DNA of 64,000 nucleotides, taken from positions 1 through 64,000 of the forward strand of contig NZ_JASLER010000069.1 of the NCBI RefSeq assembly GCF_030151085.1, in the 5' to 3' direction. This stretch comes from Bacteroides sp. (GTDB lineage Bacteria; Bacteroidota; Bacteroidia; Bacteroidales; Bacteroidaceae). The notes under the pieces were generated by a model. The model searched no databases, was not told where the DNA came from, and saw only the letters and a list, made by a program, of their open reading frames with translations. Of this stretch, positions 47,379 through 57,218 are shown piece after piece. A program made the translations under genes and the position numbers. Position 1 is the stretch's first letter, and the number at the start of each line of letters is the position of its first letter.

Positions 47379-48575
47379 ATGGAATTGAATTTTGCAAAGA
47401 GGATGTCTTATATCAAGGCTTCAGAAATTAGAGAGATACTTAAAGTCACAGAACAAGAAGATGTTATTTCGTTCGCAGGCGGCCTACCGGCACCTGAGCT
47501 TTTCCCGATAGAAGAGATTAATGAAATAAACCAAATAGTATTGAAGGAGGCAGGTACAAAAGCACTCCAATATACTACCACAGAAGGTTATGCTCCTTTA
47601 AGGGAATGGATTTCCAAACGAATGAACGAACGTCTAGGAACATCTTTCGATAAAGATAATATTCTGATAACTCATGGTTCGCAGCAAGGATTAGACCTGT
47701 CCGGCAAAGTCTTTTTGGACGAGGGAGATATTGTATTATGTGAAAGTCCTACCTATCTAGCTGCAATCAGTGCTTTTAAGGCATACGGTTGTAGCTTTAT
47801 TGAAATTCCTACTGATAAATACGGTATGAATATGGATATCCTGGAAGATGTTTTACGTAAAACAAAAAACATAAAACTAATATATGTAATTCCGACTTTC
47901 CAGAATCCTACAGGAAAGACATGGAATTTGGAAAGACGTAAAAGACTGGCTGAATTGTCAGCACAATATGGTGTTGCAGTTGTAGAAGATAACCCTTATG
48001 GTGAATTAAGGTTTGAAGGAGAGGCTTTACCCTCTATAAAATCGTTCGATATGGTTGGCAACATCTTGTGTACCGGTAGTTTTTCTAAAATATTCTGTCC
48101 CGGTTTCCGAATAGGGTGGATTGCAGGAGATAAAGACATTATCCGTAAATATGTATTAGTGAAACAGGGAACCGATTTACAATGCAATACCATTGCGCAA
48201 ATAACCATTGCCGAATACCTAAAAAGATACGATATCGATAAGCATATACAGAAAATAGTCGAAGTATACAGAAGACGCAGAGATATAGCCGTAAGATGTA
48301 TAGAATGTTACTTCCCAAACAATATAAAGTTCACTCACCCCGAAGGTGGATTATTTACCTGGATAGAACTTCCTGAAGGAATTTCAGCACGTGAGATACT
48401 AGAAAAGTGTCTTGAGAAAAAGATTGCATTCGTACCGGGAGGTTCTTTTTTCCCGAATAAGAATAAGGAAAATACATTCAGAATAAACTATTCCAATATG
48501 CCGGAAGATAGAATAGAGAAAGGTCTTCAAATTCTTGGAGAAGTAGTAAAGGGGTATATCAGCCAATCAGAATGA
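47379..48575 (+). CDS. PLP-dependent aminotransferase, class I/II (free-standing, MocR-related)
   Basis: 398 residues without an HTH domain. Fold-type I aminotransferase features: FAGGLPAPELFP at the start, LQYTTTEGYAPLREWI, HGSQQGLDL, YVIPTFQNPTGKTW, EDNPYGELRF, and the PLP lysine K237 in GSFSKIFCPGFRIGW. It resembles 2-aminoadipate/aromatic-type aminotransferases; the substrate is not determined. It converges with the MocR regulator gene, and the two coding ends overlap by 9 bp. Confidence 0.9.
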   Translation: MELNFAKRMSYIKASEIREILKVTEQEDVISFAGGLPAPELFPIEEINEINQIVLKEAGTKALQYTTTEGYAPLREWISKRMNERLGTSFDKDNILITHGSQQGLDLSGKVFLDEGDIVLCESPTYLAAISAFKAYGCSFIEIPTDKYGMNMDILEDVLRKTKNIKLIYVIPTFQNPTGKTWNLERRKRLAELSAQYGVAVVEDNPYGELRFEGEALPSIKSFDMVGNILCTGSFSKIFCPGFRIGWIAGDKDIIRKYVLVKQGTDLQCNTIAQITIAEYLKRYDIDKHIQKIVEVYRRRRDIAVRCIECYFPNNIKFTHPEGGLFTWIELPEGISAREILEKCLEKKIAFVPGGSFFPNKNKENTFRINYSNMPEDRIEKGLQILGEVVKGYISQSE

Positions 48576-49991
48576 TTCTTTGATAATTGTTCCCAATAAC
48601 CTCAAGCGTTCTTCAATAAAAGGAGTCCAGCGTTGTCCATAACTTAAACGCATACAGTTTTTATACTGGTCTTGCAAAGTGAACATACGTCCGGGAGCAA
48701 TACTTATGTTTTGTTGCATAGCTTTATAATATAGTTTTGTAGTATCTATTTTTTTATCTAATTCCACCCAAAGCATAAATCCACCTTGCGGAGTTATGAT
48801 TTTTGTTTCTTCAGGGAAATAGTTCGTAATGGATTGTGTAAAGTGGAGACTATTGGTATGCAACTCATGGCGTAATTTGCGTAAGTGGTTCTCATATCTA
48901 TCATTCTCCATAAAATTGGCAACGGCCTCCTGATTCAGGGCTGGCGTTGAGATCAGGTGAATATTCTTTTGACGAATAACAGCATCCTTAAATTTACCGG
49001 GGGCAATCCAGCCTACCCGGTAACCGGGTGCCAATGTCTTGGATACAGCGCCACACCATAGTACAAGTCCACTCTTATCAAATGCTTTACATGGCTTAGG
49101 ACGCGAACTTCCAAAGAAGACATCACCATACAAGTCGTCTTCGATCAGAGGGATATTATACTCCGCCAACATATCTACGATCCTCTTTTTATGTTCGTCC
49201 GGCATACAACTTCCCATAGGATTACTGAAATTGCTGATAAGTAAACAGACATTTATTTGTGGCAGTACTTTTTTCAATGCATCGGGATCAACTCCTGTAG
49301 CAGGATTTGTAGGCAGTTCTAATACCCGGAGTCCTAAACTGTTTGCCAACTGCAATATTCCGAAATAGACCGGACTTTCCACCGCAATCGTATCTCCTTT
49401 TTTAGTGGTTACAGATAAAGCCAAAGCAATCGCATTAGTAACTCCGGCAGTTGTTACAATATCATCTTCCGTCAAATTGCCATTCCAACAATATGTAAAC
49501 CGGGCGATGTCTTTCCTAAGCCGAAGGTTGCCTTGTGTTTCATCATATCGGGTCCCATTTCCCGGAAGTGATCTCATTGCCCTGATAAGTTCTTTATTAA
49601 GCTTTGCAATAGGTAACAGAACATCTTCAGGCATTCCTAACGAGAAACGGGTGATAGATTTATCACCAATCTCTAACGAACTATATACCTCGGCTATCAA
49701 GTCTGCCACTTCCTCAACTTCAAACTTCACAGCGGGTTGTGTAGTGACGGGAGCAGACAAACGCGTGGGTCTATAACTCACGATATACCCCGATTTGGGA
49801 CGTGAAACAATGAATCCATCTTTCTCTAATTCGTAGTATGCCTGAATTGCAGTATTCAAGCTTACCCCATTTTCATTACTGATGGTACGTAGAGAAGGTA
49901 GTTTCTCTCCTATCTTCCATACTCCTCTTTTTATCTGCCAGGCAATGGTTTGCGCTATTCTCTGATATAAGGCATCTTTTTCCATACTCAT
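48567..49991 (-). CDS. MocR-type GntR regulator with aminotransferase domain
   Basis: 474 residues. An N-terminal GntR winged HTH (IAQTIAWQIKRGVWKIGEKLPSLRTISNENG..., about 7-75) is fused to a fold-type I aminotransferase domain with PLP lysine K318 in GAVSKTLAPGYRVGW. MocR proteins use PLP or an amino-acid adduct as effector and often control vitamin B6 or amino-acid genes. It is divergent from metG and convergent with the free aminotransferase gene. Confidence 0.92.
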   Translation of the reverse strand: MSMEKDALYQRIAQTIAWQIKRGVWKIGEKLPSLRTISNENGVSLNTAIQAYYELEKDGFIVSRPKSGYIVSYRPTRLSAPVTTQPAVKFEVEEVADLIAEVYSSLEIGDKSITRFSLGMPEDVLLPIAKLNKELIRAMRSLPGNGTRYDETQGNLRLRKDIARFTYCWNGNLTEDDIVTTAGVTNAIALALSVTTKKGDTIAVESPVYFGILQLANSLGLRVLELPTNPATGVDPDALKKVLPQINVCLLISNFSNPMGSCMPDEHKKRIVDMLAEYNIPLIEDDLYGDVFFGSSRPKPCKAFDKSGLVLWCGAVSKTLAPGYRVGWIAPGKFKDAVIRQKNIHLISTPALNQEAVANFMENDRYENHLRKLRHELHTNSLHFTQSITNYFPEETKIITPQGGFMLWVELDKKIDTTKLYYKAMQQNISIAPGRMFTLQDQYKNCMRLSYGQRWTPFIEERLRLLGTIIKESF

Positions 49992-50006
49992 TCATTCTGT
50001 TACCGG

Positions 50007-50109
50007 CAAATATAGATAAATAACATCTGTGTCTACCCTATTTTCTTAAGTTATTTCCGGAATAGGAGATTCATAAAACTGATTATTTAGCAGAAAATAG
50101 CTATCTTTG
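50007..50109. promoter_or_regulatory. Divergent promoters of the MocR gene and metG
   Basis: On the minus strand TATATTTG (50007-50014) sits 16 bp before the MocR start, which leaves only a very short leader. On the plus strand TATCTTTG (50102-50109) precedes metG by 45 bp. Neither has a perfect -33 TTG. Operator repeats for the MocR protein were not resolved. Confidence 0.45.
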
Positions 50110-50153
50110 CGCCCTGTAAAAGCGTTCATAACAAAAGAGATACATATAACACA

Positions 50154-52196
50154 ATGGAAAAGAAATTCAAACGTACCACCGTGACCTCGGCTCTGCCATA
50201 CGCAAACGGGCCTGTACATATCGGACACCTCGCCGGTGTCTATGTTCCTGCAGATATCTATGTTCGTTACCTCAGATTGAAAAAGGAGGATGTAGTCTTT
50301 ATCGGAGGCTCCGATGAACACGGAGTGCCCATCACTATCCGTGCCAAGAAAGAGGGTGTCACTCCTCAGGATATAGTAGATCGTTATCATTCTCTTATCA
50401 AGAAATCTTTCGAGAACTTCGGCATTTCATTTGATATATATAGCCGGACTACTTCAAAGACTCACCATGATACAGCTTCTGACTTCTTCCGTAAACTGTA
50501 CGACAAAGGCGATTTTATTGAAAAGACCAGCATGCAATATTATGACGAGGAAGCCAAAACTTTCCTTGCCGACCGCTACATCACAGGTGAATGCCCCCAC
50601 TGCCATGCAGAAGGTGCATACGGCGACCAATGCGAGAAATGCGGTACCAGCCTCAGCCCTACAGACCTTATTAATCCGAAGAGTGCCATCAGCGGAAGTG
50701 AACCCGTAATGCGCGAAACCAAGCATTGGTACTTACCTCTGGACAAGCACGAAGAATGGTTACGCCAATGGATTCTGGAAGATCATAAAGAATGGCGTCC
50801 AAACGTATATGGTCAATGCAAAAGTTGGCTCGACATGGGCTTGCAGCCACGTGCCGTTAGCCGTGACCTGGATTGGGGTATCCCTGTTCCGGTAGAAGGT
50901 GCCGAAGGGAAAGTGCTCTATGTATGGTTTGACGCTCCTATCGGTTATATAAGCAATACCAAAGAACTGCTGCCCGACTCTTGGGAAACTTGGTGGAAAG
51001 ATCCTGAGACACGCCTTGTTCACTTTATCGGTAAGGACAATATCGTATTCCATTGTATCGTATTCCCTGCTATGTTGAAGGCTGAAGGTAGTTATATTCT
51101 GCCGGACAATGTACCAAGCAATGAGTTCCTGAACCTGGAGGGAGACAAAATCTCCACTTCACGCAACTGGGCAGTTTGGCTGCACGAGTATCTGGAAGAT
51201 TTCCCCGGCAAGCAGGATGTACTTCGCTATGTACTTACAGCCAATGCTCCGGAAACTAAAGACAATGACTTCACTTGGAAAGACTTCCAAGCTCGCAATA
51301 ATAACGAATTGGTAGCCGTTTATGGTAACTTCGTAAACCGTGCGTTGCAACTCACCAAGAAGTACTTCGACGGGTGCGTGCCCGCACAAGGTAATTTGAC
51401 TGATTACGACCGCGAAACTTTGAAAGAGTTTGCTGATGTAAAGGCAGAAGTGGAGAAGTTACTTGATGTATTCAAGTTCCGCGATGCCCAGAAAGAGGCA
51501 ATGAACCTTGCCCGCATCGGTAACAAATATCTGGCTGATACCGAACCGTGGAAGATTGCCAAGACCGACATGGATCGTGTTGCCACTATCTTAAACATCT
51601 CGTTACAGTTGGTTGCCAACCTTGCCATTGCTTTCGAACCGTTCCTACCGTTCAGCAGTGAGAAACTTCGCAAGATGTTGAACATGAACAGTTTTGATTG
51701 GGCAGAACTGGGTCATACCGATTTGCTTCCTACCGGACACCAATTGGGTACTCCCGAACTGCTGTTCGAGAAGTTGGAAGACGACGTTATCCAAGCACAA
51801 GTAGATAAATTATTGGCAACAAAGAAAGCCAATGAAGCCGCCAACTACAAAGCAAATCCTATCAAGCCAGTTATCTCTTTCGACGATTTTGAGAAGCTGG
51901 ATATCCGTGTAGGTACTGTAGTAGAATGCGAAGCAGTGCCCAAGATGAAGAAGCTATTGAAATTCAAAATCGCCGACGGACTGGAGAATCGTACCATCGT
52001 AAGTGGTATCGCTGAACACTACAAACCGGAAGAACTGGTAGGCAAACAAGTACTGTTCATCGCCAACCTTGCTCCACGTCAATTCAAGAATGGACTGGTA
52101 AGCGAAGGCATGATACTTTCTGCTGAGAATTATGACGGTTCGCTGGCTGTAACTTCTTTGTTGAAGGAAGTGAAGCCGGGAAGTGAAGTAAAGTAA
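50154..52196 (+). CDS. metG: Methionyl-tRNA synthetase
   Basis: 680 residues, full length for the type with a C-terminal tRNA-binding domain. The class I signature HIGH is at residues 22-25. A zinc-knuckle pair (CPHC and CEKC) lies near 150-165. The KMSKS loop appears as KISTS. The anticodon-binding helical domain and a C-terminal EMAP/TRBP-like OB domain (FDDFEKLDIRVGTVVECEAVPK, about 575-680) follow. It charges initiator and elongator tRNA-Met in the cytoplasm. Confidence 0.98.
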   Translation: MEKKFKRTTVTSALPYANGPVHIGHLAGVYVPADIYVRYLRLKKEDVVFIGGSDEHGVPITIRAKKEGVTPQDIVDRYHSLIKKSFENFGISFDIYSRTTSKTHHDTASDFFRKLYDKGDFIEKTSMQYYDEEAKTFLADRYITGECPHCHAEGAYGDQCEKCGTSLSPTDLINPKSAISGSEPVMRETKHWYLPLDKHEEWLRQWILEDHKEWRPNVYGQCKSWLDMGLQPRAVSRDLDWGIPVPVEGAEGKVLYVWFDAPIGYISNTKELLPDSWETWWKDPETRLVHFIGKDNIVFHCIVFPAMLKAEGSYILPDNVPSNEFLNLEGDKISTSRNWAVWLHEYLEDFPGKQDVLRYVLTANAPETKDNDFTWKDFQARNNNELVAVYGNFVNRALQLTKKYFDGCVPAQGNLTDYDRETLKEFADVKAEVEKLLDVFKFRDAQKEAMNLARIGNKYLADTEPWKIAKTDMDRVATILNISLQLVANLAIAFEPFLPFSSEKLRKMLNMNSFDWAELGHTDLLPTGHQLGTPELLFEKLEDDVIQAQVDKLLATKKANEAANYKANPIKPVISFDDFEKLDIRVGTVVECEAVPKMKKLLKFKIADGLENRTIVSGIAEHYKPEELVGKQVLFIANLAPRQFKNGLVSEGMILSAENYDGSLAVTSLLKEVKPGSEVK

Positions 52197-52216
52197 GAAT
52201 TAGGATTATACATATT

Positions 52217-52311
52217 CAAGAAGGTGTGTCAAAACAGGAAAGTAACTTAAATTCCCCTCCTCCCGGGAGGAGGAGAAATGAGATAGTACTGCATTATGGC
52301 ACACCTTCTTG
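52217..52311. terminator. Nested stem-loops after metG
   Basis: CAAGAAGGTGTG (52217-52228) pairs perfectly with CACACCTTCTTG (52300-52311). Inside it lies a perfect 18-bp palindrome CCTCCTCCCGGGAGGAGG (52256-52273). The outer right arm covers an upstream in-frame ATG (52296) of the flippase gene. It is a likely metG terminator or a leader structure of the glycan cluster. There is no clean T run. Confidence 0.6.
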
Positions 52312-52325
52312 TATTAAAGAATAAC

Positions 52326-53771
52326 ATGGGCGAATCATCACTAAAAGAGAAAACAGCCAAAGGACTATTCTTAGGTGGCTTCAGCAATGGCATACAACAG
52401 TTGTTGAACCTAGGTTTTGGTATAGTCCTTGGTCGTTTATTGAGTGATTCGGACTACGGTATGGTAGGAATGCTTGCCGTTTTCTCAGCCATTGCTTCCG
52501 CATTACAAGAAGGTGGTTTTGTTTCCGCACTTACCAACAAAGAACGGGCTTCCCATAAAGACTACAACGCTGTATTCTGGTTCAGCACGCTTTGCAGCAT
52601 AACCATCTATATCCTGCTATTCTTTGCCGCACCCTTAATTGCGGACTTTTATAAGACGCCCGAACTAATTCCCCTGGCCCGCTTTTCATTCTTGGGATTC
52701 GTTATCTCCAGCTTGAATATTGCACCGAGGGCTTATCTCTTCAAGAACTTAAAAGTCAAGGAAACGACTATTATCTCTATTTCCAGCCTCACAGTGTCAG
52801 GTATTGTAGGTATCACATTAGCAGCCAATGGATTTGCTTACTGGGGCATAGCCACACAAACCATTTCGTACGTTCTGGCAATGACGATACTTACTTTCTA
52901 CTTCTCCCGTTGGAGACCTAGCTTCCTTATTGATTTCTCACCAATCAGGGAGATGATAGGATTCAGCAGCAAACTGATTATCACAAGCATCTTTCATATC
53001 ATTAATACGAATTTATTCTCTGTTTTACTGGGTAAGTTCTATTCAGAACGGGAAGTGGGTAACTTTACCCAAGCCAACAAATGGAACGGAATGGGTCATA
53101 CACTCATTACAGGCATGATTAACGGTATTGCACAGCCTGTCTTTACAAGTGTAGCCAACGACAGAGCACGCCAATTGGTCATATTCAGAAAACTACTCAG
53201 GTTCACGGCTTTTATCTCTTTCCCCGCAATGCTGGGGTTAAGCCTCGTTTCAAAGGAACTTATAGTAATCACTATCACAGAAAAGTGGTTGCCAAGTGCC
53301 TATATCTTGCAATTATTATGCATTTGGGGAGCATTCATTCCTATTATCAATCTTTTCTCTAATCTGATTATCAGCCGGGGGTATTCCTCAATTTACATGT
53401 GGAATACAATTGGTCTGAGCATAGTGCAAATCATAGCTGTATGTGCCATGTTCCCCTTTGGATTGGAGTGGATGCTACGCATTTTCGTACTAATCAATAT
53501 CAGTTGGCTGTTTGTTTGGTTTGTATTTGTAAAAAGAGAGATCGGATTGACGCTGCGTGATATGCTGAAAGACATTTCACCCTATCTATTATTGTCGGTC
53601 GTACTGGTTTTAGGTACACACTATGCTACACGTTCCATTGAGAACCTTTATCTGAGTATGGCTGTAAAAGTAATCATTGTAGCCGGTTTGTATGTACTGA
53701 CCTTATGGAAGTTACATTCCGTGATTTTGCAGGAAAGTATTGAATTCCTCCTAAAGAAAATAAAGAAATGA
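52326..53771 (+). CDS. Wzx-type polysaccharide flippase (MOP superfamily)
   Basis: 481 residues from the ATG at 52326. An in-frame ATG at 52296 lies within a hairpin arm and its ten extra residues do not look native. About 12-14 membrane helices, with an N-terminal pattern KTAKGLFLGGFSNGIQQLLNLGFGIVLGRLL typical of the PST/lipid-linked oligosaccharide flippases. It would move undecaprenyl-linked repeat units across the inner membrane. It is the first gene of the surface-glycan cluster and overlaps the next gene by 4 bp. Confidence 0.92.
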   Translation: MGESSLKEKTAKGLFLGGFSNGIQQLLNLGFGIVLGRLLSDSDYGMVGMLAVFSAIASALQEGGFVSALTNKERASHKDYNAVFWFSTLCSITIYILLFFAAPLIADFYKTPELIPLARFSFLGFVISSLNIAPRAYLFKNLKVKETTIISISSLTVSGIVGITLAANGFAYWGIATQTISYVLAMTILTFYFSRWRPSFLIDFSPIREMIGFSSKLIITSIFHIINTNLFSVLLGKFYSEREVGNFTQANKWNGMGHTLITGMINGIAQPVFTSVANDRARQLVIFRKLLRFTAFISFPAMLGLSLVSKELIVITITEKWLPSAYILQLLCIWGAFIPIINLFSNLIISRGYSSIYMWNTIGLSIVQIIAVCAMFPFGLEWMLRIFVLINISWLFVWFVFVKREIGLTLRDMLKDISPYLLLSVVLVLGTHYATRSIENLYLSMAVKVIIVAGLYVLTLWKLHSVILQESIEFLLKKIKK

Positions 53772-54961
53772 ATATCCTCATCCAGCAAACCAAAGCATTC
53801 CCCCACCGTGCCAACAGCTTCTATTGGTTTTATTACCAGCTGACGGAATGGCTAACCAACCATGGCATAAAGAGTGAGCTTTTCTTCTGCTATCTGGAAG
53901 TAGATGACAGTGGATTTGATAATGGTTTGCTCTTACCAGACCGATATCCCCAATTCTATACTCCACGAAATATAGAGGCTGTATGCAAGTACATTAAGGA
54001 TAAGCATATAGACGTCATTCTGGACTATTCGCACGTTATCACCGGAGACACCAAGAAGTACTATCAGGAAATCAGACGCAGGAATCCTGCGCTGAAAATC
54101 TTCACCATGATACACAACTGCCCCAGCCACACTACACAGTTGCAAAAATACAAACTATCCCTCCTCAGGTTCAAAGATGTGCACGGAGCCAAGCAACTCT
54201 TTCAATGGATGTTACCGGGGCTGTATATTGGGTTGCTCAAAAAGGTAGTTGCCCGGCAAAACCGTTCGGCATACGATACGCTGGACGAAGTTGTACTGTT
54301 ATCTCCGTCTTACATCCCGGAGTTCAGAAGATTGATAAAGATAAAAGATGCAGATAGACTGTCGGCTATACCAAATTCTATACGTCCGGTAGAAAGCCAT
54401 ATACCCATAGAACAAAAGAACCGGGAAATCATCTTCGTAGGAAGAATGGAACACGAAAAGGCACTCCCCAAACTACTGAAGGTATGGGAAATGATTCAAA
54501 ACAGATTGCCCGACTGGCAGCTGACACTTTTAGGAGATGGCTCTCAAACTGAAGCTATTCGGAAAATCATCAGCCAAAAGAAGCTGCAACGCGTAAATGT
54601 AATGGGACATCAAATGGCTATACCTTATATAGACAGGGCAAGAATCATTTGTCTGACCTCAGTCATCGAAGGGCTGCCCACTGTTTTTGTGGAAGCCATG
54701 TCACTTGGCGTAGTACCCGTAGGATTCGCATCTTTCAATGCCATTTATGATATGATTGATGACGGGAAGAACGGGTTTATCATACCCGAAGATCATTATG
54801 AAGAATATGCGGAAGTGATTCTCAGGCTAGCGGAAGACGACCAATTGCGCTGCCGCATAGCCACTCAAGCCCAATCTCAAAGAGAACAGTACGACATAGA
54901 ACATATAGGTCCGCTTTGGATGAATGTATTCAAGAAACACGGACTCGTCAAACATGAATAG
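53768..54961 (+). CDS. Glycosyltransferase family 4-type enzyme
   Basis: 397 residues, GT-B fold. The C-terminal Rossmann domain is clear: EIIFVGRMEHEKALPKLLKVWEMI, LTLLGDGSQTEAI, VNVMGHQMAIPYIDRARIICLTSVIEGLPTVFVEAMSLGVVPVGF with the E-x7-E-like motif. The start overlaps the flippase stop by 4 bp. It probably adds one sugar to the lipid-linked repeat unit. Donor unknown. Confidence 0.9.
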   Translation: MNILIQQTKAFPHRANSFYWFYYQLTEWLTNHGIKSELFFCYLEVDDSGFDNGLLLPDRYPQFYTPRNIEAVCKYIKDKHIDVILDYSHVITGDTKKYYQEIRRRNPALKIFTMIHNCPSHTTQLQKYKLSLLRFKDVHGAKQLFQWMLPGLYIGLLKKVVARQNRSAYDTLDEVVLLSPSYIPEFRRLIKIKDADRLSAIPNSIRPVESHIPIEQKNREIIFVGRMEHEKALPKLLKVWEMIQNRLPDWQLTLLGDGSQTEAIRKIISQKKLQRVNVMGHQMAIPYIDRARIICLTSVIEGLPTVFVEAMSLGVVPVGFASFNAIYDMIDDGKNGFIIPEDHYEEYAEVILRLAEDDQLRCRIATQAQSQREQYDIEHIGPLWMNVFKKHGLVKHE

Positions 54962-54967
54962 GAGAAT

Positions 54968-55981
54968 ATGAAAGTAACTGTCTATCCTCACTCTATCAAT
55001 CGAGGTGATATACGTACCAACCCGTACATCAGCGATTTCATCCTTGCCTTGAAGCAGAACGGGGTAAGCATCGCCAATCCGCCACATAAGAATCCGTTGT
55101 TCAGCCTACTTCCAATGAAGACGGATAGTGACGCGTATATATTTCATTGGCTGGAGAATGTTCCCGATTACAAATACGGGCTATTACAAACAATCGCTGC
55201 CATTTGGCTCATAGCAAGGATAAAGCTAAAGCATAAGAAGTTAGTGTGGTTCCTGCACAACAAGCAACCGCACCTTGTCAAGCATAAATATTTGAAAGAC
55301 CTATTAATAGGCTTATTACTGCGCAAAGCCGACTTTATTGTAACACATGCCACAGAAGGCATAGAAACCGTAAAGAAGCTATATCCGGCAGCCGTTTCAC
55401 GTGTCATCTTTCTCCATCATCCTACCAAGAACAGGCTAGCGGACGATAATCTTACTCCCCCTCCTCCTGAAACAGACTTACTAATATGGGGAAACATTTC
55501 ACGCTATAAAGGTGTGCCCGAGTTTATCCGGTTTGCCACAGAGAAGCAACTTCCTCTGCAAACTAAAATTATCGGTAAATGCAGTTCAAGCGACTTGTTC
55601 GAAGAACTGACTCCATATACCGGCAAACGTATTGTACTCGAAAACCGAAGCATCACCTTCAACGAACTAAAGAAGGAGATACAAACCTCCCGCTTCGTCT
55701 TGATACCTTATGCCGCAGAATCCATCCTGAGTTCAGGCATCCTGATGGACTCATTATCTTTCGGTGCCAAGGTGATAGGTCCCAATGTGGGTTCTTTCCG
55801 CGATTATGCCGGAGAGGAGTTGCTCAAAGTTTACACCTTCAACACATTCGAAGACATACTTGCCATTGTCCGTAATGAGTGCGAACCTATTAATATAGAG
55901 AATTACCGGAGCTTCCTCAACAATCACAGTTGGGAGAATTTCATGCAGCAGTTCTGCCAATTACTAACCACTAATCACTAA
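54968..55981 (+). CDS. Putative GT-B glycosyltransferase
   Basis: 337 residues, shorter and more divergent than its neighbours. Visible features are HWLENVPD near residue 60, the central LIWGNISRYKGVPEFIRFA and the late RFVLIPYAAESILSSGILMDSLSFGAKVIGPNVGSFRDYAG, which corresponds to the donor-binding region of GT4-like enzymes. Its last codons and stop lie inside a 7-nt tandem repeat, so the C-terminal residues LTTNH are repeat-encoded. Confidence 0.8.
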   Translation: MKVTVYPHSINRGDIRTNPYISDFILALKQNGVSIANPPHKNPLFSLLPMKTDSDAYIFHWLENVPDYKYGLLQTIAAIWLIARIKLKHKKLVWFLHNKQPHLVKHKYLKDLLIGLLLRKADFIVTHATEGIETVKKLYPAAVSRVIFLHHPTKNRLADDNLTPPPPETDLLIWGNISRYKGVPEFIRFATEKQLPLQTKIIGKCSSSDLFEELTPYTGKRIVLENRSITFNELKKEIQTSRFVLIPYAAESILSSGILMDSLSFGAKVIGPNVGSFRDYAGEELLKVYTFNTFEDILAIVRNECEPINIENYRSFLNNHSWENFMQQFCQLLTTNH

Positions 55982-55989
55982 TCACTATC
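55963..55989 (+). repeat. Heptad tandem repeat directly before a start codon
   Basis: Three 7-nt units of the form ACTAAYC (55963, 55970, 55977) and a 6-nt unit ACTATC (55984-55989) run straight into the ATG at 55990. The repeat also covers the stop codon (55979-55981) of the upstream gene. There is no Shine-Dalgarno-like purine tract between. Confidence 0.8.
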
Positions 55990-57192
55990 ATGAAAGTCCT
56001 TTTTACATTCGGTGGAATACCACACTACCTCAACGCTATGCTGAACAAGCTGCATGCGAAAGGAATAGAGATTACAGTTATTACCCCACAGAAAGGCAAC
56101 GCCACCATCGGTAAAGGCGTAAAGATGGTGGAAGGTGGTACTTACAAGCACCTCACCACTCCTGAGAAAAAGATGTTCTATGGGAAAACCGCTTACCCCG
56201 CTTTGCCTGAGATTGTACTCCAAGAAAAGCCTGATATAGTAGTGATGGGATGGCCTTATTTCCTACAAGTATTTTTCCAACCTCGGCTGAGGAAGGCAAT
56301 GAAGAAATGTGGCTCACGTCTGGTAATTCGTGAGATACCTTTTCAGACGCCCCCTTACGGAAGAATAAAGGAATATTTCCGTGAAAATCCCATGTATGAC
56401 GAAAGCATGCGCTTAATGAGTCAGGGCAAAGCTTTCTACCTCCGCCAATGGCTGACGGCATTCGTTCGTAAGTATTGCTATGCCCGGGTGGCGGGTACAC
56501 TCAACTATTCCACTGCCGCTTATGATATTATCCCCTCTTACGGAGTAGATAAAAAACAGATACATGTCACTTACAACTCTACAGACACCGAAGCTCTACT
56601 TGCCGAGAAAGAATCTGTATTGGCTTCCGAGCCACTGCTGCCAAAGTCAGAGAGACGATTGCTACACATCGGTCGCTTGGTAAAATGGAAACGGGTGGAC
56701 CTGCTTATCGACGCCTTCGCCCATATAGTAAAAAGTTATCCTGATGCCGAACTACTGATTGTAGGCGATGGCCCTGAACTGGATAATCTGAAACGGCAGA
56801 CAACCAATCTACATCTCGCAGATTACGTCCGTTTCACTGGTGCCGTATACGACCCGAAAACACTGGGAGCCTATATGAACGAATCTACAGTGTATGCACT
56901 GGCAGGTATGGGAGGACTTTCCATCAATGATGCCATGACATACGGTCTTCCTGTTCTTTGTTCGGTTTGCGATAGTACGGAACGGGATCTAGTTATAGAT
57001 GGCAAGAATGGCTATTTCTTCCGTGAAGGTGACGTGGAAAGCTTAGCAGAAAAGATAGATCAACTGTTTGCCTCCCCCGACCGTTGCCGGGAGATGGGAC
57101 AAGAGTCGGAAAAGATAATCCGTAAAAAGATAAATATAGATACGGTAAGCGAAAGATACCTGAAGGCTTTCAAAGAGATTATGAACTCATAA
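55990..57192 (+). CDS. Glycosyltransferase family 4-type enzyme
   Basis: 400 residues, GT-B. MKVLFTFGGIPHYLNAML starts the N-terminal domain. The C-terminal domain has RRLLHIGRLVKWKRVDLLIDAF, AELLIVGDGPELDNL, YVRFTGAVYDPKTLGAYMNESTVYALAGMGGLSINDAMTYGLPVLC. In the final motif the usual E-G-x-x-x-x-x-x-E is altered (GMGGLSINDAM), seen in some retaining GTs. It is the last plus-strand gene before the convergent wecB. Confidence 0.9.
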   Translation: MKVLFTFGGIPHYLNAMLNKLHAKGIEITVITPQKGNATIGKGVKMVEGGTYKHLTTPEKKMFYGKTAYPALPEIVLQEKPDIVVMGWPYFLQVFFQPRLRKAMKKCGSRLVIREIPFQTPPYGRIKEYFRENPMYDESMRLMSQGKAFYLRQWLTAFVRKYCYARVAGTLNYSTAAYDIIPSYGVDKKQIHVTYNSTDTEALLAEKESVLASEPLLPKSERRLLHIGRLVKWKRVDLLIDAFAHIVKSYPDAELLIVGDGPELDNLKRQTTNLHLADYVRFTGAVYDPKTLGAYMNESTVYALAGMGGLSINDAMTYGLPVLCSVCDSTERDLVIDGKNGYFFREGDVESLAEKIDQLFASPDRCREMGQESEKIIRKKINIDTVSERYLKAFKEIMNS

Positions 57193-57218
57193 ATGAGTTA
57201 TTACGGTTTTAGAAAGGA

